From contig NZ_CP151979.1 in the NCBI RefSeq assembly GCF_038593265.1, positions 2,246,001 to 2,310,000 of the forward strand: a DNA stretch of 64,000 nt, in the 5' to 3' direction. The notes beneath the pieces are model-generated. The model saw nothing but the letters and a program-made list of their open reading frames with translations. It had not been told where the DNA came from and searched no databases. A program made the position numbers and the translations under genes. Shown here piece by piece: positions 41,046 through 50,883 of the stretch (its first letter is position 1; the number at the start of each line of letters is the position of its first letter). The stretch is from Ureibacillus sp. FSL W7-1570. GTDB lineage: Bacteria > Bacillota > Bacilli > Bacillales_A > Planococcaceae.

Positions 41046-41117
41046 TCTTTATTCCTCCTATATTGGTAATTTTGTTAGGCAATTTGCCTGATTTCGAAAT
41101 AATGGGTTAAGCGATCA

Positions 41118-41618
41118 TTACGCGCCTTGTTCTTCTTTTTGTTCTGCAACCGCTTTTGCAGCAAGAGCGAAGTTGCGGATTGGAGCTTGCAATACAGAAA
41201 GCAACATAGAAAGCAAGCCTTCGCGGGATGGAAGGTCGGCAAGAGCTTTCACTTCTTCAACAGAAGCGATGTTACCTTCGATCACACCAGCTTTGATTTC
41301 AAGCGCTTCGTTAGTTTTTGCGAAGTTGTTAAGAATTTTTGCTGGCGCTACAACATCCTCGCTTGAGAAAGCGATCGCATTTGGACCTGTTAAGTAATCG
41401 TTAAGTCCTTCTAATCCAACTTCTTCAACAGCGCGGCGTGTTAAAGTGTTTTTGTACACTTTGAAATCTACGCCTGCTTCGCGAAGTTGTTTACGCAATT
41501 CTGTCACTTGAGCTACGTTCAAACCGCGGTAGTCAACAATCACTACTGAAGCAGCGTTTTTGAATTTATCCGCGATTTCTTGTACTTGCGCTTTTTTGGC
41601 TTCAATTGCTTTAGACAT
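41118..41618 (-). CDS. rplJ: 50S ribosomal protein L10
   Basis: L10 (166 aa), the base of the L7/L12 stalk. [34 protein letters not shown] and [20 protein letters not shown] are conserved. The ATG at 41618 follows AGGAGGTGTCAAA; the nine-residue longer reading crosses this site. Expression is likely set by the L10 leader upstream. Confidence 0.97.
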   Translation of the reverse strand: MSKAIEAKKAQVQEIADKFKNAASVVIVDYRGLNVAQVTELRKQLREAGVDFKVYKNTLTRRAVEEVGLEGLNDYLTGPNAIAFSSEDVVAPAKILNNFAKTNEALEIKAGVIEGNIASVEEVKALADLPSREGLLSMLLSVLQAPIRNFALAAKAVAEQKEEQGA

Positions 41619-41639
41619 TTTGACACCTCCTGTGGATTG

Positions 41640-41800
41640 GGTCATTCATACCGATAAAACAAAAGCCTCCGTGTAGACACACGAAGGCATAAAACGTCAT
41701 CATCAAAAGAATCGATTTATGACCTCGGTAGGGAAAGTTTAAGTGCGAATGCACCCCTACTGTCTACGGTACAAATGAGTCGCTATATTTAATTCAGAAC
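41640..41800 (-). promoter_or_regulatory. Ribosomal protein L10 leader (autoregulatory)
   Basis: The transcribed leader before rplJ contains the GGGGTGC...GCAC helix and the CCCTACCGAGGTCATAAA region typical of the Bacillus L10 leader, bound by L10 with L7/L12. It ends in a strong intrinsic terminator (41665-41688; GCCTTCGTGT with ACACGGAGGC, then TTTTGTTTT). Binding of the complex is expected to favour termination. Confidence 0.85.
41665..41688 (-). terminator. Attenuator hairpin of the L10 leader
   Basis: Ten-base arms with one wobble pair around a GTCT loop, followed on the minus strand by TTTTGTTTT. It lies 47 bases before the rplJ start codon. Confidence 0.85.
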
Positions 41801-41807
41801 ATCATCC

Positions 41808-41836
41808 ATAATAATCATGGATAGGATAATTGTCAA
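41808..41836 (-). promoter_or_regulatory. Promoter of rplJ-rplL
   Basis: On the minus strand TTGACA (41836-41831), a 17-base spacer and TATTAT (41813-41808). It lies 23 bases after the rplA stop and starts the L10 leader. Confidence 0.8.
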
Positions 41837-41858
41837 TAGTTTTATCCTTTTTTATTTA

Positions 41859-42557
41859 TTAGTTAACTACTACGCTTGAAGCATCAACTTTAATGGATGG
41901 CCCCATTGTAGTAGTGATGTTTACTGACTTCATGTAAGTACCTTTGGCTGCAGCAGGTTTTGCTTTTTGGATTGCATCAAATACAGCCAAGAAGTTTTCA
42001 ACCAATTTTTGTGTATCAAAGGAAACTTTACCGATAGGAGCGTGAACGATACCAGCTTTGTCAGCGCGGTATTCCACTTTACCAGCTTTGATATCTGCGA
42101 TTGCTTTTGCTACATCGAAAGTTACTGTTCCTGTTTTAGGGTTTGGCATTAATCCTTTTGGACCTAATACACGACCAAGTTTACCAACTTCACCCATCAT
42201 ATCAGGTGTAGCTACGATTACATCGAAATCGAACCAACCTTGTTGGATTTTGTTGATATAATCTGAATCGCCTACATAGTCTGCTCCTGCAGCTTCGGCT
42301 TCTTTCGCTTTTTCGCCTTTCGCAAACACTAACACGCGTTGAGTTTTACCAGTTCCGTTTGGAAGCACAACTGCTCCACGGATTTGTTGATCGTTTTTAC
42401 GAGTGTCGATATTTAAGCGGAATGCCACTTCTACTGTCGCATCGAATTTTACATTGCTAGTTTTTTGAGCTAATGCAATTGCTTCTTCAACAGGATACAA
42501 TTTTGTGCGATCAACTAATTTTAAAAGTTCTTGCATTCTTTTGCTACGTTTTGCCAT
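41859..42557 (-). CDS. rplA: 50S ribosomal protein L1
   Basis: L1 (232 aa) forms the mobile stalk at the E-site. [40 protein letters not shown] and [18 protein letters not shown] are conserved. The ATG at 42557 is preceded by AAAGGAGGAAAAAAC, so the 30-residue upstream extension is rejected. It lies 108 bases after rplK. Confidence 0.98.
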   Translation of the reverse strand: MAKRSKRMQELLKLVDRTKLYPVEEAIALAQKTSNVKFDATVEVAFRLNIDTRKNDQQIRGAVVLPNGTGKTQRVLVFAKGEKAKEAEAAGADYVGDSDYINKIQQGWFDFDVIVATPDMMGEVGKLGRVLGPKGLMPNPKTGTVTFDVAKAIADIKAGKVEYRADKAGIVHAPIGKVSFDTQKLVENFLAVFDAIQKAKPAAAKGTYMKSVNITTTMGPSIKVDASSVVVN

Positions 42558-42665
42558 TGTTTTTTCCTCCTTTGTGGTTTTAGCGGAATTTACCTCCCAC
42601 GAATAAAGGTTGCGGGTTCTACAGAACTTGCGCAACCTCAGAAACACAACACGATTTAAAAGGGA

Positions 42666-43091
42666 TTAGTCAACGATTTCAATACCCATGCTTCGTGCTG
42701 TACCTTCTACCATTCTCATAGCCGCTTCAACAGACGCAGCATTTAAGTCAGGCATTTTAAGTTCTGCGATTTCGCGAACTTTATCGCGTTTAACCGTTGC
42801 AACTTTTTTACGATTTGGCTCACCAGAACCTGATTCGATGCCTGCTGCTTTTTTAAGTAATACAGCTGCAGGTGGAGTTTTCGTAATGAAAGTGAATGAA
42901 CGGTCTTCGAATACTGTAATTTCAACAGGTATAATCAAACCTGCTTGATCAGCAGTACGAGCGTTAAATTCTTTACAGAATCCCATGATGTTTACACCAG
43001 CTTGACCTAACGCAGGACCAACCGGTGGAGCCGGATTCGCTTTACCAGCAGGGATTTGAAGTTTAACGATTTTAATTACTTTTTTAGCCAC
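42666..43091 (-). CDS. rplK: 50S ribosomal protein L11
   Basis: L11 (141 aa), part of the GTPase-associated centre, needed for RelA activation and thiopeptide binding. It begins with a GTG at 43091 ([20 protein letters not shown]), which has AAGGAGG eight bases upstream; no ATG fits. The proline-rich [20 protein letters not shown] and [18 protein letters not shown] regions are intact. Confidence 0.97.
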   Translation of the reverse strand: MAKKVIKIVKLQIPAGKANPAPPVGPALGQAGVNIMGFCKEFNARTADQAGLIIPVEITVFEDRSFTFITKTPPAAVLLKKAAGIESGSGEPNRKKVATVKRDKVREIAELKMPDLNAASVEAAMRMVEGTARSMGIEIVD

Positions 43092-43194
43092 GAGACACAC
43101 CTCCTTAAAGTCCGTGATGTGGTATATTGGGTTGCCCCTCCCACTCAAATATCCATTTATCAGCCATGCCGATAAAATATCTTTAACTCATTTC

Positions 43195-43216
43195 TCAGAC
43201 TGAAAAACTAGTCTGA
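43195..43216 (-). repeat. Leader hairpin before rplK
   Basis: TCAGACT and AGTCTGA pair around an 8-base loop just after the predicted rplK start point. No T-run follows. It may belong to an L1 or L11 control leader, but I cannot identify the L1-binding site by eye. Confidence 0.4.
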
Positions 43217-43224
43217 CCTTTGAA

Positions 43225-43253
43225 ATGATACCATTTTTCTTATTATGAAGCAA
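43225..43253 (-). promoter_or_regulatory. Predicted promoter of rplK-rplA
   Basis: On the minus strand TTGCTT (43253-43248), a 17-base spacer and TATCAT (43230-43225), about 85 bases after the nusG stop. The leader to rplK is about 125 bases. Confidence 0.6.
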
Positions 43254-43337
43254 GCAAAAATGTTACGAAGGGATAAATTATTTGATATTCCAGCCTGTTT
43301 CCGGCATGAAACCGGTCAGGATGAACGCTTTGCGCCG

Positions 43338-43874
43338 TTATACCTTCTGAACTTGTTCAAAATCCAATTCCATTTTTGTTTCCCGTCCAAACATGTCCAC
43401 AGAAACTTTTACTTTTCCTTTGTCCACATCGATTTCTTCCACGTTTCCTTTGAAGTTCTTGAATGGACCGTCCAACACTTCCACCAAATCGCCGACCGAA
43501 ATATCCAACTCGCCAATCGCTTTTTTGTGCAAGCCCATGGAACGGAGCAAACGATCCGCTTCTTCCGGGAGTAGTGGTGTCGGTTTCGCGCCGCCGCCTG
43601 AAGACCCGATGAATCCTGTCACTCCTGGGGTATTGCGGACAACATACCAGGATTCATCCGTCAAAATCATCTCAACCAATACATAACCAGGGAATACTTT
43701 ACGCATCACTGTTCGTTTTTTTCCGTCTTTCAAATCCGTTTCTTCGTGTTCAGGGATAATGACCCGGAAAATAAGATCCTGCATTCCCATTGTTTCTACA
43801 CGCTTTTCGAGATTTGCTTTCACTCGATTTTCATAACCAGAATAAGTATGAACTACATACCATTGTTTTTCCAT
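43338..43874 (-). CDS. nusG: Transcription termination/antitermination protein NusG
   Basis: NusG (178 aa) binds RNA polymerase and links it to the ribosome through S10. The NGN domain shows MEKQWYVVHTYSGYENRVKA and FPGYVLVEMILTDESWYVVR, and the C-terminal KOW domain VGDLVEVLDGPFKNFKGNVE. The length is typical of Bacilli. AAAGGAGGGAAGGACGAGG lies upstream. Confidence 0.97.
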   Translation of the reverse strand: MEKQWYVVHTYSGYENRVKANLEKRVETMGMQDLIFRVIIPEHEETDLKDGKKRTVMRKVFPGYVLVEMILTDESWYVVRNTPGVTGFIGSSGGGAKPTPLLPEEADRLLRSMGLHKKAIGELDISVGDLVEVLDGPFKNFKGNVEEIDVDKGKVKVSVDMFGRETKMELDFEQVQKV

Positions 43875-43970
43875 AATGCCTGTCGGACTCCTCGTCCTTC
43901 CCTCCTTTACAAATGCGCATACCCGCTGACGGCTTTTCCGTGTTTAATATTATAATTTACAAAATAAATG

Positions 43971-43997
43971 AAAAAAACCCGTAGGATAAGGAACGGG
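43971..43997 (-). terminator. Terminator between secE and nusG
   Basis: CCCGT and ACGGG pair around a 10-base loop and are followed on the minus strand by TTTTTTT. Downstream, TATAAT near 43950 may be the -10 of a separate nusG promoter, although no good -35 is seen. Secretion and nusG functions could thus be partly uncoupled. Confidence 0.75.
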
Positions 43998-44030
43998 CTA
44001 TTTTCTAAGCTATCGCTTGCTAAAGATTCA

Positions 44031-44216
44031 TTATATATTTAAATACCAGCGGAACAATTCAGAAATCCCCAAATCCACCAGCACAAAATAGAGGGCTACA
44101 AAAATGACTGTCGTTACTACAACGATTGTATATTTTGTAAGCTCCTTGCTCTTTGGCCAGCTTGTCTTACGCATTTCTGACATGACTTCTTGCAGAAATT
44201 TCTTGATTTTGCCCAT
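44031..44216 (-). CDS. secE: Preprotein translocase subunit SecE
   Basis: SecE (61 aa), the single-span clamp of the SecYEG channel. It has the amphipathic SEMRKTSWPKSKELTKYTIV motif followed by one membrane helix (VVVTTVIFVALYFVLVDLGI). The ATG at 44216 (MGKIKKFLQEV) follows CGGAGGTTAC; longer readings overlap rpmG. Confidence 0.95.
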   Translation of the reverse strand: MGKIKKFLQEVMSEMRKTSWPKSKELTKYTIVVVTTVIFVALYFVLVDLGISELFRWYLNI

Positions 44217-44260
44217 TCTCGCGTAACCTCCGAATAACTTATCTATATTCTCTATATCAA

Positions 44261-44404
44261 CTAGCGCGTTTGTTTGTGTAACGTGTGTCGATTGCAGCGT
44301 GGACAATACTTTTTGAGCACTATTCTAGTTGCGTTCTCTTTTTCAGGGTAAGTGTAATTCCGCGAACCACACTCTTCACAGCATAAAACGATTTTCTTTG
44401 CCAC
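44261..44404 (-). CDS. rpmG: 50S ribosomal protein L33 (zinc-binding)
   Basis: A 47-residue L33 read from a GTG at 44404: MAKKIVLCCEECGSRNYTYP, then the second pair in YCPRCNRHT, ending HKQTR. Two CxxC pairs (ECG preceded by C, and CPRC) bind zinc. GAGGTTATTCCT lies upstream. The position between sigH and secE is standard for Bacilli. A paralogue elsewhere is likely but not seen here. Confidence 0.95.
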   Translation of the reverse strand: MAKKIVLCCEECGSRNYTYPEKENATRIVLKKYCPRCNRHTLHKQTR

Positions 44405-44439
44405 AGGAATAACCTCTATTCTGGCATTTTATCTTTTAA

Positions 44440-44468
44440 AGACTAACACCAAAAAAACTCGCTGTCAA
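44440..44468 (-). promoter_or_regulatory. Predicted promoter of rpmG-secE
   Basis: On the minus strand TTGACA (44468-44463), a 17-base spacer and TAGTCT (44445-44440). The -35 lies inside the terminator stem after sigH, so both signals overlap. Confidence 0.5.
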
Positions 44469-44485
44469 TAATTGCGAACAGAGTT
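44454..44485 (-). terminator. Terminator after sigH
   Basis: Directly after the sigH TGA, AACTC and GAGTT plus TGT and ACA pair with a two-base bulge, followed by TTTTTTT on the minus strand. Confidence 0.7.
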
Positions 44486-45133
44486 TCAAATAATTTCCCC
44501 ATTTTCCAAATGGCGCTCCAATTTCCGTTTCACCCTTTGCAAGGCATTATCAATCGACTTGACATGCCGGTTTAATTCTTCGGAGATTTCATTGTAGGAT
44601 TGTCCATCCAAATATAATGAAAGGACTTGTTGTTCAAGTTCGCTTAATATTTCGCTGATTTTTTCTTCCAAATGGGAATATTCTTCACGGTTGATCATCA
44701 GATGCTCCGGATTTTCCGACTCCGCACCTGTGATGACATCCAATAGCGTCCGATCCGACTCCTCATCATAAATGGGTTTGTCGAGCGAAACATAAGAATT
44801 GAGCGGAATATGTTTCTGACGCGTTGCCGTTTTTATCGCTGTAATAATTTGGCGCGTAATACATAATTCCGCAAAGGCTTTAAAGGATGTCAGCTTATCC
44901 TCTTTAAAATCCCTGACAGCTTTATATAAACCAATCATCCCCTCTTGGACGATGTCTTCCTTATCCGCTCCAATCAAAAAATAAGAACGCGCCTTCGCTT
45001 TTACGAACACCCGATATTTATTAATCAAAAAATCCAACGCCTCTGTATTCCCTTGGTGCACCAGTTCAACAAGTTGTTCATCCGTCATCTCTTCAAAGGA
45101 TTGTGCTGTTTGCGATTGCTCTGTTTTTAGCAA
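44486..45133 (-). CDS. sigH: RNA polymerase sigma-H factor
   Basis: Sigma-H (about 215 aa), the transition-state and early sporulation or competence sigma factor. Region 2 contains KARSYFLIGADKEDIVQEGM and IGLYKAVRDFKEDKLTSFKA; region 4 contains LEQQVLSLYLDGQSYNEISE and LNRHVKSIDNALQRVKRKLE. The TTG at 45133 is chosen: GGGGTGAGG lies just upstream, and a promoter places the transcript start only about 30 bases earlier, which excludes the longer reading. Confidence 0.93.
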   Translation of the reverse strand: MLKTEQSQTAQSFEEMTDEQLVELVHQGNTEALDFLINKYRVFVKAKARSYFLIGADKEDIVQEGMIGLYKAVRDFKEDKLTSFKAFAELCITRQIITAIKTATRQKHIPLNSYVSLDKPIYDEESDRTLLDVITGAESENPEHLMINREEYSHLEEKISEILSELEQQVLSLYLDGQSYNEISEELNRHVKSIDNALQRVKRKLERHLENGEII

Positions 45134-45169
45134 CGGCCTCACCCCAGACGTATAAATCGTATTAGGAAC

Positions 45170-45199
45170 AGTATAAATGAGTTGGAAAATACAGGTCAA
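45170..45199 (-). promoter_or_regulatory. Predicted sigH promoter
   Basis: On the minus strand TTGACC (45199-45194), an 18-base spacer and TATACT (45175-45170), between the rae1 stop and sigH. No AbrB or Spo0A site was searched for. Confidence 0.55.
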
Positions 45200-45203
45200 T
45201 GAG

Positions 45204-45716
45204 TTATTTTAAACCTCTTCTCCATTTCTCAAAGGCTAACTCTACTTCTTTCGATAAGGGGATTCTAGATTTCGGTTTTTCTTTCTGCGATGTTTCCACT
45301 TTTTTTGATATATTTGATTGGATGATCTCCATCTCGATTTCCAATTCGCGGGCCGATTTTCTCAGCGCGCCATTTCCGAAAATGACGTTTTGTTCCGTCA
45401 TGTCGGAAGTAGCCACATAGATTTGGACTTTTCTTCCCTTGAGTTCATTGGATAACTTTTCAATCCGTTCATCGGCGGTCTCATTCTTTTTCGTAAATAT
45501 GACTTCCACCGAATTTTGAACATATGACTTTTCGGCTCCCGAAACGTGATAAGCATCAAAGACGACAATGACGCGCCAGCCCATCACCGCTTGAAATTCG
45601 GCCAAAAGCTCGATCAAACGGTTCCTCGCTTCCTCCAAATTGGTGTCTTTTAAAGCGCGCAACGTTTTCCAAGCGCCGATCATATTGTATCCATCAACGA
45701 TCAAAATGTTTTCCAT
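45204..45716 (-). CDS. rae1: Ribosome-dependent endoribonuclease Rae1 (YacP, NYN domain)
   Basis: A 170-residue NYN/PIN-like nuclease. The N-terminal ILIVDGYNMIGAWKTLRALK carries the first catalytic Asp, with further acids in VVFDAYHVSG and TADERIEKL and VATSDMTEQ. In B. subtilis Rae1 enters the ribosomal A-site and cleaves mRNA during translation. It follows rlmB by two bases, in the conserved cysS-mrnC-rlmB-rae1-sigH order. Confidence 0.9.
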   Translation of the reverse strand: MENILIVDGYNMIGAWKTLRALKDTNLEEARNRLIELLAEFQAVMGWRVIVVFDAYHVSGAEKSYVQNSVEVIFTKKNETADERIEKLSNELKGRKVQIYVATSDMTEQNVIFGNGALRKSARELEIEMEIIQSNISKKVETSQKEKPKSRIPLSKEVELAFEKWRRGLK

Positions 45717-45718
45717 AA

Positions 45719-46468
45719 CTAACCATTCACTTCTTGCCGTTTTCGGTACACTTCATACATCAACAATGCCGCAGCGACAGAAGCATTCAATGAATTGACA
45801 TGGCCGACCATTGGCAACGAATAGAGGAAATCGCATTTTTCCTTCAAAAGCCGGCTCATTCCTTTCCCTTCACTTCCAATGATGATAGCCAGGGGCAAGG
45901 CAGCATCCATGTTCCGGTAATCGATGCTGCCCTTTGCGTCTGTCCCTGCAATCCAAAGTCCTCTTTCTTTTAATTCATCCACCGTTTGCGCCAAGTTGTT
46001 CACTCTGCAAACGGGCACATGTTCAATTGCTCCGGTTGAAGCTTTCGCCACCGTTGCTGTAAGACCTACAGAACGCCTTTTTGGTATTATTATACCATGA
46101 ACCCCGATCGCATCGGCAGTTCTCATAATCGAACCGAGATTATGGGGATCTTCCAACTCATCTAAAATGATGAAAAATGGATCTTCATTTCTTTCTTTCG
46201 CCACTTGAAATAAATCATCAAGTTCCGCATACTTGTATGCAGCAACGGAAGCGACGATTCCCTGATGATTGGCGTTTGACAGTTGATCGATTTTTTTCTT
46301 TGGAACAAATTGTACAAATACTCCGCGCTCACGGGCCAAATCGAGCACTTCTTTGATTCCCGATTTTTTCACGCCTTCACTGATCCAAATTTTGTTCATT
46401 TCGCGGCCTGAACGAAGTGCTTCCAATACCGGGTTCTTTCCAGCAATAATCTCTCCATTCCCGCTCAT
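45719..46468 (-). CDS. rlmB: 23S rRNA (guanosine 2'-O-) methyltransferase RlmB
   Basis: A SpoU/TrmH-family enzyme (249 aa) with the knotted SAM-binding fold. The N-terminal substrate-binding domain starts [20 protein letters not shown]. Motif 1 is [20 protein letters not shown], motif 2 [14 protein letters not shown] and motif 3 [20 protein letters not shown]. In E. coli the target is Gm2251. Its start overlaps the mrnC stop by four bases. Confidence 0.93.
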   Translation of the reverse strand: MSGNGEIIAGKNPVLEALRSGREMNKIWISEGVKKSGIKEVLDLARERGVFVQFVPKKKIDQLSNANHQGIVASVAAYKYAELDDLFQVAKERNEDPFFIILDELEDPHNLGSIMRTADAIGVHGIIIPKRRSVGLTATVAKASTGAIEHVPVCRVNNLAQTVDELKERGLWIAGTDAKGSIDYRNMDAALPLAIIIGSEGKGMSRLLKEKCDFLYSLPMVGHVNSLNASVAAALLMYEVYRKRQEVNG

Positions 46469-46878
46469 TTCGCGACTCCTTTCGTTTCCTCCACAATTTG
46501 TATGGCGTAATCAATAATCTTATCGATGCGTTCATATTGTTTCGTTAAGTAAAGAGAACCCAGAATTGCTTCAAATCCTGAACTGTTGCGATACGTTTGG
46601 ACATCCGTATTTTTCGGAACGGTGCCGGACTTTGCATTGCGGCCCCTTCTAAAGATGGCCAGCTCTTCATCCGTCAAAAAATGTTCTTCGATCATGCGGT
46701 GCACAATCATGGATTGGGCTTTGGCGGAAACATATTTTGTCGCTTCGTGGTGCAGCGTATTCGGCTTCATCCGTCCGCTCAACAGCAAATGTTCCCTGAT
46801 GCGCACCTCCAACACCGCATCCCCCATATAGGCCAGGGCAAGCGCGTTCATTTGATTGACATCTACTAATGGAGCCAT
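46465..46878 (-). CDS. mrnC: Mini-ribonuclease III
   Basis: A 137-residue RNase III-like enzyme lacking the double-stranded-RNA-binding domain. In B. subtilis it matures 23S rRNA. The catalytic motif is [19 protein letters not shown], and the second acidic site lies in [20 protein letters not shown]. It is coupled to rlmB (ATGA overlap) and begins one base after the cysS stop. Confidence 0.94.
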   Translation of the reverse strand: MAPLVDVNQMNALALAYMGDAVLEVRIREHLLLSGRMKPNTLHHEATKYVSAKAQSMIVHRMIEEHFLTDEELAIFRRGRNAKSGTVPKNTDVQTYRNSSGFEAILGSLYLTKQYERIDKIIDYAIQIVEETKGVAK

Positions 46879-46879
46879 A

Positions 46880-48283
46880 TTATGAACCTCGTTTCCAACG
46901 GGTACCTTGACGCGTATCTTCCAAAATGATGTTCATCTTCAATAATTGATCCCGGATTTCATCCGCACGTTTGAAATCCCGGTTTTTTCTTGCTATGTTC
47001 CGCTCTTCGATTAATTTCTCAATGTCTTCATCCAAAATTTCCGTCTCTTGGGCCAGTTTAATTCCCAATACTTCACTAAGCACATCAAAAGTTTCGATAA
47101 ATGCTTTCAACACCTTTTCATCGGTATTGATTTCGTTCAAATACGTGTTTGCCGTACGGGCCAGTTCAAATAAAACACTGATTGCGTTGGCCGTATTGAA
47201 ATCGTCATCCATTTCTTTTTCAAATTCTTTTTTCAATTCATCAATTTTTTCTAAATACTCTTCGCTCTCATCAGCAAGGTTTGTCGTCGATTGCAAACGA
47301 TGCTGCAGGTTCAAGTACGCTGTGCGCAAGCGTTCCAACCCGCTGCGCGCCGATTCGATCAATTCTTCCGAGAAATTGATTGGATGGCGATAATGAACGG
47401 ACAACATGAAAAATCTCAATACCTGCGGATCGATTTTTTGGATAATATCATGGACCAATACAAAGTTCCCCAAGGATTTTGACATTTTTTCATTGTCGAT
47501 ATTAATATACCCATTATGCATCCAATAACGGGCGAAAGTTTTTCCGGTATAACTTTCTGATTGGGCAATTTCGTTTTCATGATGCGGGAAAGTCAAATCT
47601 TGCCCTCCAGCATGGATGTCAATGGTATCGCCCAAATGCGCCCGGGCCATCACAGAGCATTCGATATGCCAACCAGGCCGCCCTTTTCCCCAAGGGCTCT
47701 CCCAGAAGATTTCCCCAGGTTTTGCCGCTTTCCAAAGGGCAAAATCCAGCGGGTCTTCTTTCTTTTCACCCGGTTCAATGCGGGCACCCACTTTTAAATC
47801 ATCAATAGATTGATGGCTGAGCTTTCCATAGTCTTCAAATTTACGTGTGCGGAAATAGACATCTCCTTGGGACTCGTAAGCATATCCTTTATCAACCAAT
47901 ACTTTTATAAATTCGATGATATCGTTCATATGCTCCGTTACCCGGGGATGCACATCCGCCTTCTTGCAGCCGAGAGCCGTAATATCTTCAAAATAAGCTT
48001 TAATGAAACGTTCCGTAAGCCCTGAAACCTCTTCTCCCAATTCATTGGCCGCCTTGATGATTTTGTCGTCCACATCCGTAAAGTTGGAAACGTATTTCAC
48101 ATCATACCCTTTATATTGCAAGTATCTCCGCACTGTATCATACACGATCGCCGGACGGGCATTTCCAATGTGTATATAGTTATAAACGGTCGGACCGCAT
48201 ACGTACATTTTCACCTTTCCTTCTTCGAGAGGAACAAAAGGTTCTTTTTTCCGTGTCAACGTATTGTAAATTTGAATTGCCAT
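46880..48283 (-). CDS. cysS: Cysteinyl-tRNA synthetase
   Basis: Class I synthetase (467 aa) attaching cysteine to tRNA-Cys. The HIGH motif lies in [20 protein letters not shown] and KMSKS in [15 protein letters not shown]; zinc ligands are the Cys of VCGPT, the Cys of ECSVM and the His of [13 protein letters not shown]. The ATG at 48283 follows AAAGGAGAGACTGGC. In most Bacilli the Cys T-box precedes cysE-cysS; here it leads directly to cysS. Confidence 0.97.
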   Translation of the reverse strand: MAIQIYNTLTRKKEPFVPLEEGKVKMYVCGPTVYNYIHIGNARPAIVYDTVRRYLQYKGYDVKYVSNFTDVDDKIIKAANELGEEVSGLTERFIKAYFEDITALGCKKADVHPRVTEHMNDIIEFIKVLVDKGYAYESQGDVYFRTRKFEDYGKLSHQSIDDLKVGARIEPGEKKEDPLDFALWKAAKPGEIFWESPWGKGRPGWHIECSVMARAHLGDTIDIHAGGQDLTFPHHENEIAQSESYTGKTFARYWMHNGYINIDNEKMSKSLGNFVLVHDIIQKIDPQVLRFFMLSVHYRHPINFSEELIESARSGLERLRTAYLNLQHRLQSTTNLADESEEYLEKIDELKKEFEKEMDDDFNTANAISVLFELARTANTYLNEINTDEKVLKAFIETFDVLSEVLGIKLAQETEILDEDIEKLIEERNIARKNRDFKRADEIRDQLLKMNIILEDTRQGTRWKRGS

Positions 48284-48421
48284 GCCAGTCTCTCCTTTAC
48301 AAAATACCATTTGTTTGTTGAATCATCGAATTTTCCGTACATTTTTCTCCTATTTTTAAATTACCATCTTTTCTATGAAAGAAGCCAATAAATCAAAACA
48401 TTGGTTTTGGATTATTTAAAT

Positions 48422-48675
48422 AAAAAACGCCTCCATCATATTTCTATGACAGAGACGCCAAAGTCGCGCGGTTCCACTCTGATTGAAAGCATAAACGCTT
48501 TCCACTCTGCGGCCTGTAACGGTGACCAGCCGACTTGCCTACTCCATTTCAGCCAAGTGCTCAAAGGTGCATTTCCGTAAAACAGAGGTTTAGGTCACTT
48601 TCAGCCAATGGTGACCCTCTCTTTCAAACATATTTTACGTACTTCTCCTTTTCAACGCTTTCGCTTTTATTTAAT
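48422..48675 (-). promoter_or_regulatory. Cysteine T-box riboswitch controlling cysS
   Basis: The 425-base gap between gltX and cysS holds a full T-box leader on the minus strand. The T-box sequence AGAGTGGAACCGCG is at 48480-48467. Stem I features include GGCTGAAAG near 48608 and the GAGTAGGC region near 48540. The specifier is most likely TGC at 48571-48569, a Cys codon that matches the gene. The terminator (48459-48422) has a GGCGTCTCTGTCATA stem and TTTTTTATTT tail. Uncharged tRNA-Cys should stabilise the antiterminator and allow cysS transcription. Confidence 0.93.
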
Positions 48676-48708
48676 TATCGACCATTCGCACCATTCATTA
48701 AGAACATC

Positions 48709-50169
48709 TTAGTTTGCCAATTTTTCTAAACGGGCCAACACTTTTTCTTTACCAACCAACTCAATCGTACTAGCCAAGTCCGGTCCATGAGTTTGGCCGG
48801 TTGTCACCACCCGGATTGGCATAAACAAGTTTTTCCCTTTATATCCTGTCTCTTTTTGCACCGCTTTAAGCGCCGCTTTAATGGAAGGGGCATCGAATGT
48901 TTCCAAGGACACCAATTGCTGTTTGAATGATGAAACCACTTCTTTGATGTGCTCCCAACCTAATACCTCTTGCGCTTCTTCATCATATTCCACTTCGTCT
49001 TTAAAGAATAGGCTTGATAGTTCCACAATCTCTGCGCCATAGCTCATTTGATTATGATACAAGCCGATCAATTTTGTCGCCCATTCTTTTTGTTCTTCAT
49101 TCAACTCTTCAGGAAGCAGCCCCGCTTTTTGCAAGTGAGGAAGCGCCAGTTCCACCACTTCTTCCAAAGACAATTTTTTGATGTATTGGTTATTCATCCA
49201 TGTTAGTTTATTCCGGTCAAACATGGAAGGTGATTTGGATAAACGTTTCTCATCAAACATTTCAATAAGCTGTTCTTTCGTAAAGATTTCTTCTTCCCCT
49301 TCCGGAGACCAACCGAGCAATGCGAAGAAGTTGAACATCGCTTCAGGCAAATATCCCAGTTCTTTATATTGGGAGATGAATTGAATGATGGATTCGTCAC
49401 GTTTTGATAATTTCTTATGATTTTCATTCACAATGATCGTCAAATGGCCAAATTCCGGATATTCCCAACCGAACGCATCAAAAATCATCATTTGTTTCGG
49501 TGTGTTTGATAAATGCTCTTCGCCGCGGAATACATGCGTGATATCCATATAATGATCATCAAGTACAACCGCAAAGTTATAGGTAGGGATTCCGTTCGCT
49601 TTCATAATGACCCAATCGCCGATATCTTTTGATTCAAATGATACTTCTCCGCGCACCATATCATTGAATTTATAAGTGACATTTTCAGGCACTTTGAAGC
49701 GGATTGTGTATGGAATTCCTTGCGCTTCTTTTTCCGCGATTTCTTCTTTCGTCAAATGGCGGCATTTACCGTCATATGTTGGAGCCGCAATACCTTTTGC
49801 TCTTTGCGCTTCCCTTGAAGCTTCCAATTCTTCGGGCGTACAGAAGCATTTATAAGCCAAACCGCGTTCCAACAACTCTTCCGCATGTTTTTTATAAATA
49901 TCCAATCTCTCTGTTTGGCGGTAAGGTGCATAAGGTCCACCAATATCAACGGATTCATCAGGAATAATGCCCAACCATCTCAAATTGTCAAGCTGGGATG
50001 CTTCACCGCCTTCTACATTGCGCTCTATATCCGTATCCTCAATGCGCACAACAAATGTTCCGTTGTAATGTTTTGCAAATAAATAGTTGAATAACGCTGT
50101 GCGTGCTCCACCGATATGTAAATGACCGGTAGGACTTGGTGCATACCGAACACGAACTTCTTTTGCCAT
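48709..50169 (-). CDS. gltX: Glutamyl-tRNA synthetase
   Basis: Class I synthetase (486 aa). The HIGH-type motif is in [20 protein letters not shown] and the KMSKS equivalent in [15 protein letters not shown]. In Bacilli it is usually non-discriminating and also charges tRNA-Gln, which GatCAB then corrects; whether that holds here is inferred. TTAGGAGGAAAATAAG precedes the ATG. Confidence 0.96.
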   Translation of the reverse strand: MAKEVRVRYAPSPTGHLHIGGARTALFNYLFAKHYNGTFVVRIEDTDIERNVEGGEASQLDNLRWLGIIPDESVDIGGPYAPYRQTERLDIYKKHAEELLERGLAYKCFCTPEELEASREAQRAKGIAAPTYDGKCRHLTKEEIAEKEAQGIPYTIRFKVPENVTYKFNDMVRGEVSFESKDIGDWVIMKANGIPTYNFAVVLDDHYMDITHVFRGEEHLSNTPKQMMIFDAFGWEYPEFGHLTIIVNENHKKLSKRDESIIQFISQYKELGYLPEAMFNFFALLGWSPEGEEEIFTKEQLIEMFDEKRLSKSPSMFDRNKLTWMNNQYIKKLSLEEVVELALPHLQKAGLLPEELNEEQKEWATKLIGLYHNQMSYGAEIVELSSLFFKDEVEYDEEAQEVLGWEHIKEVVSSFKQQLVSLETFDAPSIKAALKAVQKETGYKGKNLFMPIRVVTTGQTHGPDLASTIELVGKEKVLARLEKLAN

Positions 50170-50360
50170 CTTATTTTCCTCCTAAGTTGTGCAGTTGACA
50201 AACTGTGTTTTTCGTTATTACATTGCTAAAATCTTACTATTTCCAATGCTTCCCTCGACTTTTGTACATTTTACCACTCCAGTGCAGCATTGAAAAGTTG
50301 ATGGTAGGAAAGAAATTTTGTCATTTCTGAAACGTAATGATTTTTCCTTACATGTAAGTA

Positions 50361-50840
50361 CTACTGTTTTTTGATCAATAAAATGGTCGCAAGCGCTGCA
50401 ATGCCTTCTTCCCGTCCAACAAAACCCAGTTTTTCCGTTGTCGTCGCTTTCACGTTCACTTGGGAAGGTTCCGCATGTAATAATTGAGCGATCCGGTTTT
50501 TCATTTGTTCAATATACGGAGCCATCTTTGGTCTTTGTGCCATAATCGTACAGTCCACATTTCCAAGAACATACCCTTTTTCCTCAACGATTTTCCAGAT
50601 ATATTCCAATAATTTTGCTGAGTCCGCATCTTTATATTGCGGATCTGTGTCCGGAAAATGGCGGCCGATATCCCCTTCACCAATCGCTCCAAGGGCCGCA
50701 TCTGTAATCGCGTGTAATAGTACATCTGCATCGGAATGCCCTAAAAGCCCTTTTGTATGGGGGATTTCTATACCGCCGATAATCAGCGGACGCCCTTCTT
50801 GAAATGCATGAACGTCAAATCCTTGTCCAACCCGAAACAT
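50361..50840 (-). CDS. ispF: 2-C-methyl-D-erythritol 2,4-cyclodiphosphate synthase
   Basis: IspF (159 aa) closes the cyclodiphosphate ring in the MEP isoprenoid pathway. [13 protein letters not shown] and [20 protein letters not shown] provide the metal-binding Asp and His residues, and [20 protein letters not shown] is conserved. The length is normal. The start codon lacks an adjacent ribosome binding site; AAAGGATGG lies 50-58 bases upstream, separated by a stem-loop. Confidence 0.95.
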   Translation of the reverse strand: MFRVGQGFDVHAFQEGRPLIIGGIEIPHTKGLLGHSDADVLLHAITDAALGAIGEGDIGRHFPDTDPQYKDADSAKLLEYIWKIVEEKGYVLGNVDCTIMAQRPKMAPYIEQMKNRIAQLLHAEPSQVNVKATTTEKLGFVGREEGIAALATILLIKKQ

Positions 50841-50846
50841 ATATCA

Positions 50847-50883
50847 GCTGCATGTACTAGACGCTTTCTGTCTATTATGCAGC
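50847..50883 (-). repeat. Stem-loop between Shine-Dalgarno and start codon of ispF
   Basis: GCTGCAT and ATGCAGC pair as the outer stem, and AGAC and GTCT pair inside, in a 37-base element. On the minus strand AAAGGATGG (50897-50889) lies just before it and the ispF ATG 6 bases after it. If folded, it leaves about 11 bases between ribosome binding site and start codon. Confidence 0.55.
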
